Position numbers and translations under genes: made by a program
Notes under the pieces: generated by a model
Told to the model about the DNA's origin: nothing
The model's database searches: none
What the model saw: the letters and a program-made list of their open reading frames with translations, nothing else
Shown: positions 1 through 11,064 of the stretch, in pieces
Layout of the letters: every line of letters begins with the position of its first letter
Numbering within the stretch: position 1 is the stretch's first letter
DNA from: Desmodesmus armatus
Taxonomy: Eukaryota > Chlorophyta > Chlorophyceae > Sphaeropleales > Scenedesmaceae
DNA length: 64,000 bases
NCBI GenBank assembly: GCA_007449985.2
Contig: VIIQ02000092.1
Span: forward strand, 233,663-297,662
Direction of reading: 5' to 3'

Positions 1-2
1 AG

Positions 3-759
3 AGCAAGGAGGAACGCGTGCAGGCCATTGACGCAGGTGGGCTGCAGTACCATAGTGACCACTGTATGTGTGTGCGAGTTTGTGGCTACAGGAGTGTCCT
101 GTGGTTTGACCATTGCAGGATGTTGAATGTTGTGTAGAGACATGTGTGAGGAGGTCACCTGTCAACATCCAAATGCTCCGCCACATAATCGCCCACGCTT
201 CGATGTGCTGTGCTGTCCCCCCCCCCCCCCTGCAGCTGTTCGCTTCCAAGACAGCCCTGACGCTGTGTTTTAGGAGACAGGCAAAATTCCGAATGCTTTG
301 CTGCACAATGACCCATGGTGTGCTGTGCTGTGCTGTCCCCCGTTTTGCAGCTGTCCGCTTCCAGGACAGCCCTGACGCTGTGTTTGAGGAGACGCGGGAG
401 ATCACCGAGGGACTCAACTCATCGGTAAGCCGTGAGGCAGCATGCATCGTCGGAATGGGGGGGGGGGTAATCTGCGGGCAGGGGGCGTGCTAGTCATTGG
501 GAGGGGGGTGTGCCGGTGGGGGGGGGGGGGGGGTCTGTAAGTGTTTTGCAGTGTGCCTGTGTCGTCGGTGAGAGGAGGGGGGGGGAGGCAGCGTGGGTTT
601 CCAGTGACTGAGCTTCGCTCACTGCTTCGTGCTGGACAGATGATGACAGTATCGGGGTCACCTTCAGCGGCTTTAGATGCTGAGTGACGCCGCCGTGCCG
701 ATGCTGTATTCAGAAGTGGTGTAACATTGTTGACAGCTCGCTTGTCACACATCGTCCTC

Positions 760-801
<42 letters not shown>

Positions 802-3800
802 CAGGTGATCCTTGCTCGTGAGTACCTGAAGGATGTAGTGATCAGTCCTGACCAGGTCAAGTACCTCGTGGAGGAGGCACGCAGGGGGGGAGTGCAGGTG
901 AGAGGGCGAGGGGGTCAATCCTTGAATCATCAAAACGATCAAATTCATCAAAAGCACCACTACTTGCCATGTCCCTGCCGAATGCGTCCCTGGCAACCCA
1001 TCAACACCATTGCTGCCCTGCCTGTTTCCCCTTTCCACCCCAAAAAAGCCCCCCCCCCTCAAACACCCCCAACCATTGCCCGCCTCCCCACAGGATTACC
1101 GTGTTCATAATGCAGACCTTTCTCTGTGTGCAATTCATGGAAACAAGGTCCTTTCATACTGTATCCGGCTTGATGTATCTTACCCATGCTACTGCTACCC
1201 TGCCTGCCCCCCCACCCCCAGGGTCACCGTGCGGAGCTGTTTGCCGTGCGTGCTGCTCGTGCTGCTGCTGCACTGGACGGGCGTGAGACTGTCAACAAGG
1301 ACGACCTGCGCCAGGCTGTCAACCTTGTCATCCTGCCGCGCTCGGTGCTGCTGGACACTCCCCCACCAGAGGATGAGTCACCACCCCCACCACCCCCTCC
1401 TCCCCCTCCACCACAGGTAGGGTGCAGGGTTGGTTGTTTGCGGGTGTTGTGGGGGTGTCTTGCAGTTGTGATTGTTTGGTTGTGGAGCACACTGCCGGTT
1501 GAGGGGTGAGGAGAGTGGCTTGGATGATGCAAGGTGCTTTGGGGGTTGTTGCGGGCTGTCAACCTTGTCATCCTGCCCCGCTCGGTGCTGCTGGACACTC
1601 CCCCACCGGAGGATGAGTCACCACCCCCACCACCACCTCCTCCCCCTCCACCACAGGTAGGGTGCAGGGCTGGTTGTTTGTGGGTGTCGTGGGGGTGTTC
1701 TGGGGGTGTCTTGCAGTATTGGATTGTTTGGTTGTGGGTTTGGTTGTGGAGAACCTCGCTGGTTGAGGGGGTGAGGAGAGCGGCTTGGATGATGCAAGGT
1801 GCTTTGGGGATTGTTGGGGGTTGTCAATCTTGTCATCCTGCCCCGCTCTGTGCTGCTGAATACTTCCCCACCGGAGGATGAGTCACCACCCCCACCACCC
1901 CATCCCCCCCCTCCACCACAGGTAAGGGAGTTTGGCTGGTGGGCCTGCTGGTGTGCAGTGCTCAGAACTTGAGGGTGTTGCATACAGTGGTGTGTTGTGC
2001 GGCTGGTGGGGACTGTAGGGGGTGCTTGTGTAGGGACAGAAACCTGGCCATCCTGCCCCGTTCAGTGCTGCTGAATACTTCCCCACCAGAGGATGAGTCA
2101 CCACCCCCACCACCACCTCCTCCCCTCCACCACAGGTAGGGTATTGCAGGGTGTGATCTGACGTGTTGTGGGGGTGTTGTTGGCGTCTTGGTGGTTGCTT
2201 GGTTGTTGTTGGGAAGACTGTGGGGTGGGGGTGGGAAACAGGCTTGCATCATGCATGGTGTTGTTGGGGGTGGTGGGGGCTGTCAATCTTGTCATCCTGC
2301 CCCGCTCGGTGCTGCTGGACACTCCCCACCGGAGGATGAGTCACCACCCCCACCACCCCCTCCTCCCCCTCCACCACAGGTAGGGTGCAGGGTTGGTTGT
2401 TTGTGGGTGTTCTGGGGGTGTCTTGCAGTTATGGATTGTTTGGTTGTGGAGAACATCGCTGGTTGAGGGGGTGAGGAGAGCGGCTGGATGATGCGAGGTG
2501 CTTTGGGGATTGTTGGGCGCTGTCAACCTGGTCATCCTGCCCCGCTCTGTGCTGCTGGACACACCCCCACCGGAGGATGAGTCACCACCCCCACCACCCC
2601 CTCCTCCCCCTCCACCACAGGTAGGGTGCAGGGTTTCATATGGGGATGCTGTGTTGTGCAGATGTCGGTTACTGGTGTCTGGAACTGGGCCCCCTGATTG
2701 TTGTTGTGTGGGGGAAGGGGATAACTGCATGTTGTGTCGTATGGGTGGTGGGGGCTGTTGCGGTCATCTTGCCCCAGTGCCACTGTCACTGCTGCTCACA
2801 CTTTTGCAGAAAAAAAAGGGGAAGAGGACCAGGGAGAAAAGGAAGAAGATGAGGAGGAGGACAAGTCCATGCAGCATCATGTCATCAATTCACTCACTCG
2901 CTCATTTTCTCACTCTCTCACTCTTACATGATTCCAGGACAACATGGAGGATGAGGAGCAGGAAGAAGAAAAGGAGGGGAGGGAAATGGATAACATCAAC
3001 ATGGGTGTGCATGCATGATTATGTCATCACTCCCTCTCTCACTCACTCACTCACTCACTCACTCTTTACTTGTTACTTTCTCTCTCACACTTTTCCAGGA
3101 CAACATGGAGGATGAGGAGCAAGAAGAAGAGAAGGAGGAGGAGGAAGAGGACAGGAGGATGAAGAAGATAAGGACGAACCAGACCAGATACCCGAAGAGT
3201 TCATCTTCGAGGCAGAGGTGAGCCTGGGCACTGCCTAGCAGGTCTTGCGGGTGTAGTTGGGTGGGTGTACTGGTGTGGATAGTGCACTTCCTGTCATCCC
3301 AGAAGTGAAATCAGGGCAAATCTGGGGGGGGTCAGGGTCAGGGTCAGGGGTCAGGGGTCAGAAGAAGGATGATGAGGATAAGGACAAGGACGAACCAGAT
3401 ACCCAAAAAATATGTCGTCGAGGCTGAGATGAGCCTGGGCAATGTGTTGGGATTTTGGTTGTCGAGCAGTGGTAGTGGCAAAGTGTACTGCCTCCCGCTC
3501 AGTACACCGCGGGCAAATTTGGTGTAGGGCCTATGTGAGAAGGAGGAAGGGAAGGATAAGGATAAGGACGAACCAGACCAGATACCCTGGGAGTTTTTCT
3601 TGGAGGCAGAGGTGAGCCTGTTGCAACGTTGGGGTGCGACGGGAACCGCACAATGTTCCCGTCGCACCCAAAGTCGCAACAGGCTCACCTCTGCCTCCAA
3701 GACAAACTCCCAGGGTATCTGGTCTGGTTAGGGATGGACCAAAGCGTATGCGCATGTAGATACGTATATATACGTATCTGAAAAGCAACCATTGCGGTTT

Positions 3801-6800
3801 GGCCCATATCTGTAACTTGAGTGTTAGCGACAAAGCCTACTTTCTCCCACCCTGAATGACCCTGCAGCAGGACTTGGGGGTGGGGGTGGGGGCTGTAGGA
3901 AAAGGGTAGGGAGGATAAGGATAAGGACGAACCTGATCAGATACCAGAGGAGTTTGTCTTTGAGGCAGAGGTAAGGTTCCACACCCCCGCACCCACCCCA
4001 CACCTGTGCCTTGAGCCGCCTGCACCCTTTGTCCCCCTCACACCTGCCTTTCACACACAACAAGCCCTTACTGCCACTTTGGCACACCAGATGCCTTGGT
4101 CGCTACTAACACGATGCCACACCACACACGCTGGAAAATGCACACATGAACACATCAACTTGTCAGTACCTTTGAGCTCCAGTTTCATGACTTGTCTGAG
4201 TATTGTGATGCTGTGCTGTGCTGTGCTGTGCTGTGCTGTGCTGTGCTGTGCTGTGCTGTGCTGTGCTGTGTCATGCTGTGCCTCTCACCATGCGCAGGGT
4301 GTGATCCTGGACCCCTCGATCCTCATGTTTGCTCAGCAGCAGCAGCGGGCGCAGGGACGCAGCGGGCGTGCCAAGTCACTCATATTCAGTGATGACCGCG
4401 GCAGGTGGGTTGCTGTGTGCTTTTATATTATTTATTTATTTATTGTTATCATTATTATTATTATGTTATTATTGTTATTATTTATGTTTTTATATTCAGT
4501 GATGACCGCGGCAGGTGGGTTGCTGTGTGCTTTTATATTATTTATTTATTTATTGTTATCATTATTATTATTGTTATTATTTATGTTTTATATTCAGTGA
4601 TGACCGCGGCAGGTGGGTTGCTGTGTGCTTTCTGTGAGATTGATCAACACAAGCGCCTGGTGCCCATCCGGGGGCTGTATTGTCAGTTTGCCATTAGCTG
4701 TTTGATGGGTGCATTGCCACCTTGCATCTGGGTCTGTTGCCTCATCTTCCACAACTTTGCCCCACTTTCTTGCTTTGCTCCCCCTCCCCCTCACACCCCC
4801 AGGTACATCAAGCCAATGATCCCCAGGGGTGACAAGGTGAAGCGGCTGGCAGTGGATGCCACGCTACGAGCAGCAGCACCCTTCCAGCGGGTAAGTAGCT
4901 GGGACAATACGAATAGGTATAGGAATAGTCCCAGGTGCAGTCGGCTTCCTCTGAAGCCATCACAATGGTTGTTTGGCTGGGTGCCTGGTGCGATATGCCT
5001 GCTGCTTCCTTGGTACACTCAGATGTGCCGGCAGGACACCATCGACAACGGCTAGACACACCATCATGCCACCGTTGAACACAAAATTACATAAGCAGTT
5101 ACGATGTCAGCTTTACCACTGTGAGTTTCACCGCGAAGTGCCCGTTGCCTCCTGCCGTATGTCTTGTAACAGTTTCGCCACCAGGCAGCCATCGACAAGG
5201 GTTCCACACCCTCCAATACACCAAGATCAGTTGTTTGAGCACAAACCAACATAGGCATGTACGGTGTAGGCTTACTTCATTGTGTTTCACCTCAAAGTGC
5301 CCGCTGCCTTCGCTGCATGTATGTCTTGTAACAGATTCGCCGCCAGGAAGCCATTGACAAGGGGCAAACGCAGCGGCGTGTGTATGTGGAGAAGGTCGAC
5401 ATGCGCAGCAAAAAGCTGGCACGCAAAGCAGGTAAGCCCTTCTGGCAGCACTGGTACTGGTGATAAAGTGCCATCCAGTGACAGTGCTGTCCTGTGTGGT
5501 GTGTATGTGGCCTATACGACATAAGTTGCAAGCCGTGGTGGCAGCCATGAAAGGTATGCAGCATCGGGACTTTTGGGGTTAGACTGGCGGATTTGCATCA
5601 TACTGGAGTGGTGATACGTTGTGACGTTGATTGGGATTTGAGGAGTGTAATTGCGGGCTCGCCAACTGTACAGTTTGTAATTTTCTCAACCTCTTGTGCT
5701 GTGCCGTGCTGTGCTGTGCTGTGCTGTTCCAGGTGCTCTGGTGCTGTTTGTTGTTGATGCCAGTGGCAGCATGGCCCTCAACCGCATGTCTGCGGCCAAG
5801 GGTGCCTGCATGAGGCTGCTCACAGAGTCATACACAAGCAGAGACCAGGTGAGACATCACGGGAACCTTGCACACGGTTTCCTTGACTGCCTCAAGAGCG
5901 GTTGTGATATGTCGTCAGGATTAACTGTCAGTGGCTGCAATAGCAGCTGGGCCGGTGACGGTCATTGGCAATGCCGGACAGGCGCTTTCACTCTCTTGTA
6001 GCTACAGGCTGTAGCTATGTGTAGCTGTAGGCAGTAACTGCAAGTACGGGGTTAGGAAGGTCACAGATACGCAGCTGACTTGCCGGCCTATTGACGTGCT
6101 GAGGGTGGATATTGGTTGACCCTACCACTCTGCATCTGAACTCATACGTTTATGCAGGTGTGCCCTGATCCCCTTACTATGCCAGCAATGCACAACACAT
6201 ATTCATATACTCACATATTTTCTGACCTTTATAACTGTTGTTTGTATACGCAGGTGTGCCTGATCCCCTTCTACGGCAGCAAGGCTGAGGTGCTGCTGCC
6301 CCCCAGCAAGTCCATCAGCATGGCCCGCAAGAGGCTGGACCAGCTGCCATGCGGAGGAGGAGGCAGCCCACTGGCACACGGCATCAGCACAGCAGTGCGC
6401 ACAGCCATTCAGGTAGGCCATAGTTGGTTTGCTAGGCCATCTGCGCACTTGCACTCCCACTGCGTTTAGAGGCAAGTTGAAAGATGCAGGGCAGCTGCCT
6501 GACCGTGTAACAAACGCGGCATCAGCACAGCCTTGTGCACAGCCGTAAATGTTGGGCGCAAGTTGGGTCTGCATGGCCGCCTGCGGTTCACCAGTAGCAA
6601 GACCCTCATCCCAGTACAGATATACCCTGGTCTGTTGACATGCTCGTGCCATTTTGCGTCACTTTCATCCGTGCAGGCGCAGCAGAGTGGTGACGTTGGT
6701 CGTGTGATGATGGTGCTCATTACCGATGGCCGTGCCAATGTCAGCCTGGCCAAGAGCAATGAGGACCCAGAAGCCATGGCACCTGACGCACCCAAGCCCA

Positions 6801-7336
6801 GCCAGGACGACCTCAAGGTGAGCTTGACTAGGCTGCAGGGTTCGAAAGTTGTGTTTTGGAATTGAGGTTGAGTGACCTTTTGGCTAGGTTGCAGGGCTCT
6901 GGAAGTTGTTTTTTATGATTGGGGTTGAGAAAGCTTTACTTTTGGATTCAAAAGCTGTTGTGGTTATGGGTTTGGGGTCACAATGCCAAGAGGCCCCAGA
7001 GGCTCCAAATTGCACCTGACGCACCCAAGCCCAGCCAGGACGACCTTGCTCAAGCTTTAGTTTGCCTAATCAACAGCTACATATGTCACAAAGTTTTGCC
7101 GTAATTGTATCTGTTGTTGTGTCCTGCAGGAGGAGATCCTGGACATGGCTCGCAAGGCAGGCAGCAACGGCATCCAGACGCTCGTCATCGACACGGAAAA
7201 CAAGTTTGTCAGCACAGGCTTTGCGGAGGAAATCTCCAAGGCAGCTCAGGGCAAGTATTACTACCTGCCCAACGCATCAGACGCAGCCATTGCAGCAGCA
7301 GCATCCTCAGCTATGGCTGAGGCCAAGGGCATGTAG
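3..7336 (+). CDS. CHLD: Magnesium chelatase subunit D, 5'-truncated by the window
   Basis: ATPase-platform subunit of Mg-chelatase (with CHLI and CHLH), which inserts Mg2+ into protoporphyrin IX in the chloroplast. Exons read with matching phase: 3-36, 351-424, 805-897, 1222-1416, an acidic exon from 2810, 3099-3217, 4298-4404, 4803-4890, 5335-5431, 5733-5848, 6254-6412, 6677-6817, 7130-7336 (TAG). Domain order is the end of the AAA+ module ([20 protein letters not shown]), a polyproline run, an acidic linker ending [12 protein letters not shown], then the family-typical [13 protein letters not shown] and a C-terminal VWA/integrin-I domain with MIDAS residues in VVDASGSM and TDGRAN. The acidic exons need one extra base at the A8 run (2810-2817) and near 3159-3166 to keep frame; with it, 3099-3217 becomes exactly 40 codons. 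Which acidic copy is spliced to 4298 is uncertain: 3099-3217 or the copy ending at 3971. The transit peptide and most of the AAA+ domain lie outside the window. Confidence 0.93.
236..281 (+). repeat. Decayed upstream copy of CHLD exon 351-424
   Basis: After its own TGCAG acceptor, this stretch repeats the start of the real exon. Early differences are synonymous (GTT for GTC, CAA for CAG), then an in-frame TAG interrupts it. The intron sequence before it, including CTGTG units and a C run, is also repeated before the real exon. Confidence 0.85.
763..800 (+). repeat. (CTG)12 tract directly before a CHLD 3' splice site
   Basis: About twelve CTG units run into TTCAG, and the exon starts at 805. 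The tract occupies the place of the polypyrimidine tract. A same-length tract precedes an AI-2E gene acceptor on the other strand (28738-28779). Confidence 0.9.
1315..2621 (+). repeat. Six tandem copies of the CHLD polyproline exon end plus donor
   Basis: The end of exon 1222-1416, from [10 protein letters not shown] through PPPEDES and the proline run to the CCACCACAG|GTAGGG donor, recurs five more times. The CATCCTGCC landmark lies at 1329, 1569, 1834, 2049, 2293 and 2533, giving spacings of 215-265 bp. Copies 1, 2, 3 and 6 keep the frame through the proline run. Copies 4 and 5 have each lost one base and end in LHHR. Copies 1, 2 and 6 differ from one another only at synonymous positions. 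Confidence 0.92.
2938..3971 (+). repeat. Multiple copies of the CHLD acidic-linker exon
   Basis: The D/E-rich exon is repeated: an upstream copy of its start (2938-2999), the probable exon (3099-3217), then copies of its end ([13 protein letters not shown]) at about 3361-3428, 3551-3611 and 3911-3971, plus an inverted copy at 3665-3729. The copy at 3551-3611 and the inverted copy form a near-perfect inverted repeat: left arm 3571-3646, right arm 3655-3729, 8-base loop. Short CTCA repeats separate the first copies. Confidence 0.85.
3758..3779. repeat. 22-bp perfect palindrome in a CHLD intron
   Basis: AGATACGTATA followed by its exact reverse complement, AT-rich, with no loop. It lies just after the inverted acidic-exon copy. 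Confidence 0.9.
4211..4270 (+). repeat. (CTGTG)12 array upstream of a CHLD 3' splice site
   Basis: Twelve perfect CTGTG units, followed by a degenerate unit and the TGCGCAG acceptor at 4297. Shorter arrays of the same pentamer precede the acceptors at 350, 5732 and 50285. Confidence 0.95.
4382..4640 (+). repeat. Three tandem copies of a CHLD exon end, donor and AT-rich intron start
   Basis: The last 20 or so bases of exon 4298-4404 (FSDDRG), its GCAG|GTGGGT donor and about 70 bases of TTA/TTAT-rich intron are repeated with a period near 100-110 bp, starting at about 4382, 4491 and 4590. The donor is intact in all three copies. The AT-rich stretch contrasts with the GC-balanced surroundings. 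Confidence 0.9.
5016..5206 (+). repeat. Two upstream copies of CHLD exon 5335-5431 start
   Basis: Copies near 5016-5055 and 5166-5206 resemble the acceptor and first dozen codons (RRQEAIDKG) of the true exon at 5335. The second also repeats the preceding intron text. Unlike several other echoes, these carry clear amino-acid changes, and the first ends in TAG. Confidence 0.8.
6152..6180 (+). repeat. Upstream copy of CHLD exon 6254-6412 start
   Basis: A GCAG acceptor followed by GTGTGCC.TGATCCCCTT.TA, with one extra base relative to the real exon start at 6254. A downstream copy of the same exon's end lies at about 6508-6550, and the end of exon 6677-6817 is copied at about 7013-7048. Confidence 0.8.
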
Positions 7337-8353
7337 GGTAGACTTCTGGGTTTGAAGTTGTGAAGGTCTCAGGGTTTTGCAAAACCCTGCAGGCTGGATC
7401 TTGACTTTTGAACCTTGCTTGGGGCGGGGTGGGGGTTGGTGGGGGTGGGGGTTGGTGGGGGAGGGGTTTGGTGGGGTGGAGGCTGGGGTGGTGTTGAGCT
7501 GACGGGCAGGTTGTGTTGACAGCTACTGAGGTGTCTTTACTGATGAGCAGTGGTGACCTCGTGCGTGTGTGTTTTTGAGAGTGTGAGAGACTTTTGTGCA
7601 GGATTGCAGGAGTGGACCGTACTGGGTGCCAGTCAGGCGTGTGAGCATTGTGCACTGTTGCCGGTGCCATTTGCCATTGAGTTTGATCAGCGCCAGCCCC
7701 AGGGCTTGGGGCAGTTGAGTGTAACATCCAATTGGTCGAGCAATTGAAGCGCTAGTGCAAGGTTGATCGAACGACAGGAAGCTGCATCATGTTCAAGTAG
7801 CGCACCAGGTTTTGAGTACTAGGTTTTGTTAACAACACACACAGTACTACAAGCACTTGCAGACGTGTTGCAGTGGTGGGCCTTGACCCTTGCGCTGACC
7901 CGAGGTCCAATATGTGCAGCAGGTGGGATCGTTAACGTTGACAGGCTGTCAGTTCTCTTCAGCAGCTGCACGACCCATATCTTCAGCCTGAGTCAAAAGC
8001 GAACCCGTGTATACGAAAAGCCACTTTTCATGAGCACGCAAGTTGTCGAACAGGTCCCAGCTGTGTGTCACCAGATCATGAGGAGCTGCCTGAAAGTGTT
8101 GCAGGCTTTGACCATCTTATGTTGCCTTGGAGGCCGCTAGTCGCTCACCCACGAATGCTTCCTGAAAAAATACAAGCTCGTATGGTCGATTGAGCACCAA
8201 CATGGTGTCACGACAAATTGCACTTCACCCGAAGATGACGTCATGCGCGCGCAAAACAACCGACCTGCAGATCATCGTTCGTAAACAAGTACATGCCCCT
8301 CACGACATGTATATCATCTTTCTGGATAGATCTGTTGACTATCAATTGCAACA
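7337..8353. other. CHLD 3' region and intergenic gap
   Basis: No credible gene seen. A very G-rich tract with many runs of four to five G lies at about 7417-7490 and could form G-quadruplexes. A TGTAA poly(A)-type signal occurs at 7730-7734. Confidence 0.6.
7730..7734 (+). terminator. TGTAA poly(A) signal, CHLD
   Basis: TGTAA is the usual chlorophyte polyadenylation signal. This one lies about 394 bases after the CHLD stop and is the best candidate in the gap. Confidence 0.5.
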
Positions 8354-9369
8354 ATGGCGCAGGCGTCCACATGGGCAGCCCTACACAAAGCAGCAGAAGA
8401 GGGTGACGCTGCAGCAGCAGAACAGCTACTGCTCGCAGGCGCAGTGGTGGATGCTGCAGATGAGCAAGGCTTCACAGCGCTGCACAAGGCAGTAGAGCAC
8501 GGCCATGCATCGGTGGTGCATCTACTGCTGAAGGCAGGCGCTGCAGTTGATGCTGCTGATGCACAGCGCAGGACTGCCCTACACAAAGCAGCAGACAGCG
8601 GGTATGTCCTGGTGGTGCAGCTGCTTCTGCATGCACGTGCCACAGTAGATGCTGTTAATGCACGTGGCAGCACAGCCCTGCACATGGCCTGCGGCAGCGG
8701 CCATGTTGCAGTAGTGCAGCTGCTGTTGGACGCACAAGCAGCAGTCAATGCATCCGATGAAGACGGCTGGACAGCCCTACATGCAGCAGCCAACGAGGGC
8801 CACAGCGCTGTAGCACAGTTGCTGCTGAACGCACAGGCAGACGTCAACGCAGCTGATGCACAGGAGCGCACACCCCTGCAATGTGCAGCATGCGAGGGCC
8901 GTGAGGAACTGTCCTCATCCTGCTGGATGCTCCACAGCTGTCAGCACAGGCCATGGCAGGTGCGGCCAGGGCAGCAGCAGCACATCAGGCAGAGTTGGCC
9001 ATAATGGTGCTGAGGGTCCTCATCGCACAAGACAGGCCTGCAGCAGCAGCACTGATGACAGATCCTGCAGTATCAGATGAGGTTGTGCGGAGGTGGCAGG
9101 CCGCAGCATACGCAGGAAGGGAGCTCAAGGGGCGGTGGCCAGCACTGCAGGGGCTGATGGTTGGCTTAGCAGCAACACACAAGCAGCTGCAGGAGGGGGG
9201 AGAAGGCATCACCGATGGTGCGGTCAGCACTGCGGTGCAGACTGCAAGCAGGCAGTGGGTGAGCCAGTGGGTGAAGCAGCGATGGATGCAGATGAAGCTA
9301 GCGCTGCTGCATCTCATGCCGCGGCCGCGGCGGCAGCAGATGCAGCAGCCGACGACGGGTGACACGTGA
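8354..9369 (+). CDS. Ankyrin-repeat protein, one frameshift
   Basis: Apparently intronless. The ATG at 8354 opens six consecutive ankyrin repeats of about 33 residues (TALHKAAD, LLLHARATVDA, TALHAAANEGH and similar), so the protein is probably a protein-binding scaffold. The first frame stops at 9004 after 216 codons, but near 8905-8912 the sixth repeat continues in the next frame (LILLDAPQLS) as an alanine-rich helical C-terminal region to a stop at 9367-9369. Adding one G at 8909-8912 joins the frames into about 338 residues. A sequencing deletion or a recent mutation are both possible. No catalytic domain is visible and no symbol can be assigned. Confidence 0.8.
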
Positions 9370-11064
9370 CGCAGTGGCAGCAGCAGCAGCATTGGAGCAA
9401 CAAGATACTTGAAGCATTGATGCAGCAGTAGAGGGGTGACTCGTGAAGCTTCATGCCCGGCATGACTTATGCTGGGGGTCTCTCCGGCAATGCCAGTACT
9501 AGTGGCAAGTCTCCCTTGCATTGTCAGTTGATGGTCTCTTGGTGATTTAGGATTGGTGATCGTGTGTGTGTGTGTGTGTAGGCTGCAGTGCTTCTGTGTT
9601 GTCTTGGTGCATGCATTATTTGGGGAAGGCCCCGGGGGAGTGTCGGCTGCTCAGCAGCCAGTAGAGTCAACTGCGGTTGGTACGGAGCCTCCCTGTTGCA
9701 ACCAGCTGGACTTGAGTCAAGTTTGGACTTTGGAAGGTGCTGGAGGGTTCGTGAATTGATCTTAGGTTTGGATGAGACGCCTGGTGTGACTGTCAGGTTT
9801 TTGCACACGTGTATACACAAGTGTGTTGAGAGTGTGACTCAGTCACACTGGCGTGCTTGTCAACTTCGGCACTTGTGCCTTGCTTGCTACTGTGTGCTAG
9901 TGTCCAGCACACTCTCGTGTCCCAGGCAGTTTGCAAGTTGTGTATTGTGTCTGTGCATCAACGCGCTGTCAGACACTGTCATGCTGTGTACACGTGCACC
10001 ACTGTCCCCCCACAGCACACACCAGCCTCCTCCCTTGATGTGCTTGCTAAGCCACACTCCCTACTGTCACACGGTTGCTGAGACAGTTACACCACATGAA
10101 GCAAAGAGCAGCAGCAACTCTTCACTGTTGCCTCCAAAGTTACAGGCAGCAGATACAACATACACTTTGAAGTCCAGCTGCTGTGCCAATGTCATGCAGA
10201 ATCAAACACTCCACGGTGTTGGTCCTGAGAGCACACGGCTCAGCAAACTGAACTGCTGTCACTGCACTGGGCTCAGCTACTACTGTCGATCAAGGGCGGC
10301 GGCGCAGCACTCCAATGCTTTCAACTGTCACATAACCTGTAAACTGTTGACATCGACTGCCACACTACTGCAAGGCAAAGGCCAACCCCAAAACAAAACA
10401 GCAATAACTGAGCCCAGTGTTGCAACTTGCTGCAAACACTTGCACAACATACGTACACAGATAGCAACAGCAGCACCAAAAGAGTCTTGCGGACTCTACC
10501 GTCGGATGAAGTTTCAGCTGCAGCTGGCAAGAAAAGAAGACTGCGCGGCCACCCTGCTACTACATCGCCCTACACCTGCACCTTGCCCAAACCACACCTC
10601 AATCAACCCTCACACCCCCATAGTAAGAATGCCAAGACAGCATGCACAGGATAACTCATGTCCCACCTTGCAAGCAGGGACACTGCAGCTGAGAGAACTG
10701 CAACTGTCCCCACAGGAGCGCCAACACCACCACTACCCAGAACACAGCGCAATCAACGTGCAGCCATAGCCCCAGGCTCGCACCCCAGTGCATGCATGCC
10801 CTCAACTCCAGCCCTCCCCTCTCCTTGTGGCAACACCACCCTCTGCTGCTCCTGCTGCCGGCCCCACCGAAACACATCACTTGCTGACTGTGGGAATGCA
10901 CGCGTCAACAACACAACAAATACCTCTGAGAAGCGCACGCCACACGGTAACCAAGCGGCCTGCCAACAACTCACAGCTGCAAGCCGCACACAAGCGCTAG
11001 TGCTCCCCTGCAACACGATCCGCCTCTGCGGCAACACCCGCCCTACTGCTGCTGACAACATCCC
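9370..11064. other. Convergent intergenic region between ankyrin gene and alpha-amylase
   Basis: Should hold the 3' ends of both genes. A long open frame (9588-10769 +) has no recognisable domain and a composition rich in Cys, His and Thr that looks non-coding. A (TG)n run lies near 9558-9578. Nothing else can be supported. Confidence 0.55.

Noticed and set aside
1224..2730. Minus-strand frames rich in Gly and Ser opposite the CHLD proline exons
   Set aside because: They are the complement of the repeated proline codons and have no independent support.
9588..10769. 393-codon open frame on the plus strand
   Set aside because: No recognisable domain, skewed toward Cys, His and Thr, and located in a convergent 3' region. 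Probably chance openness.
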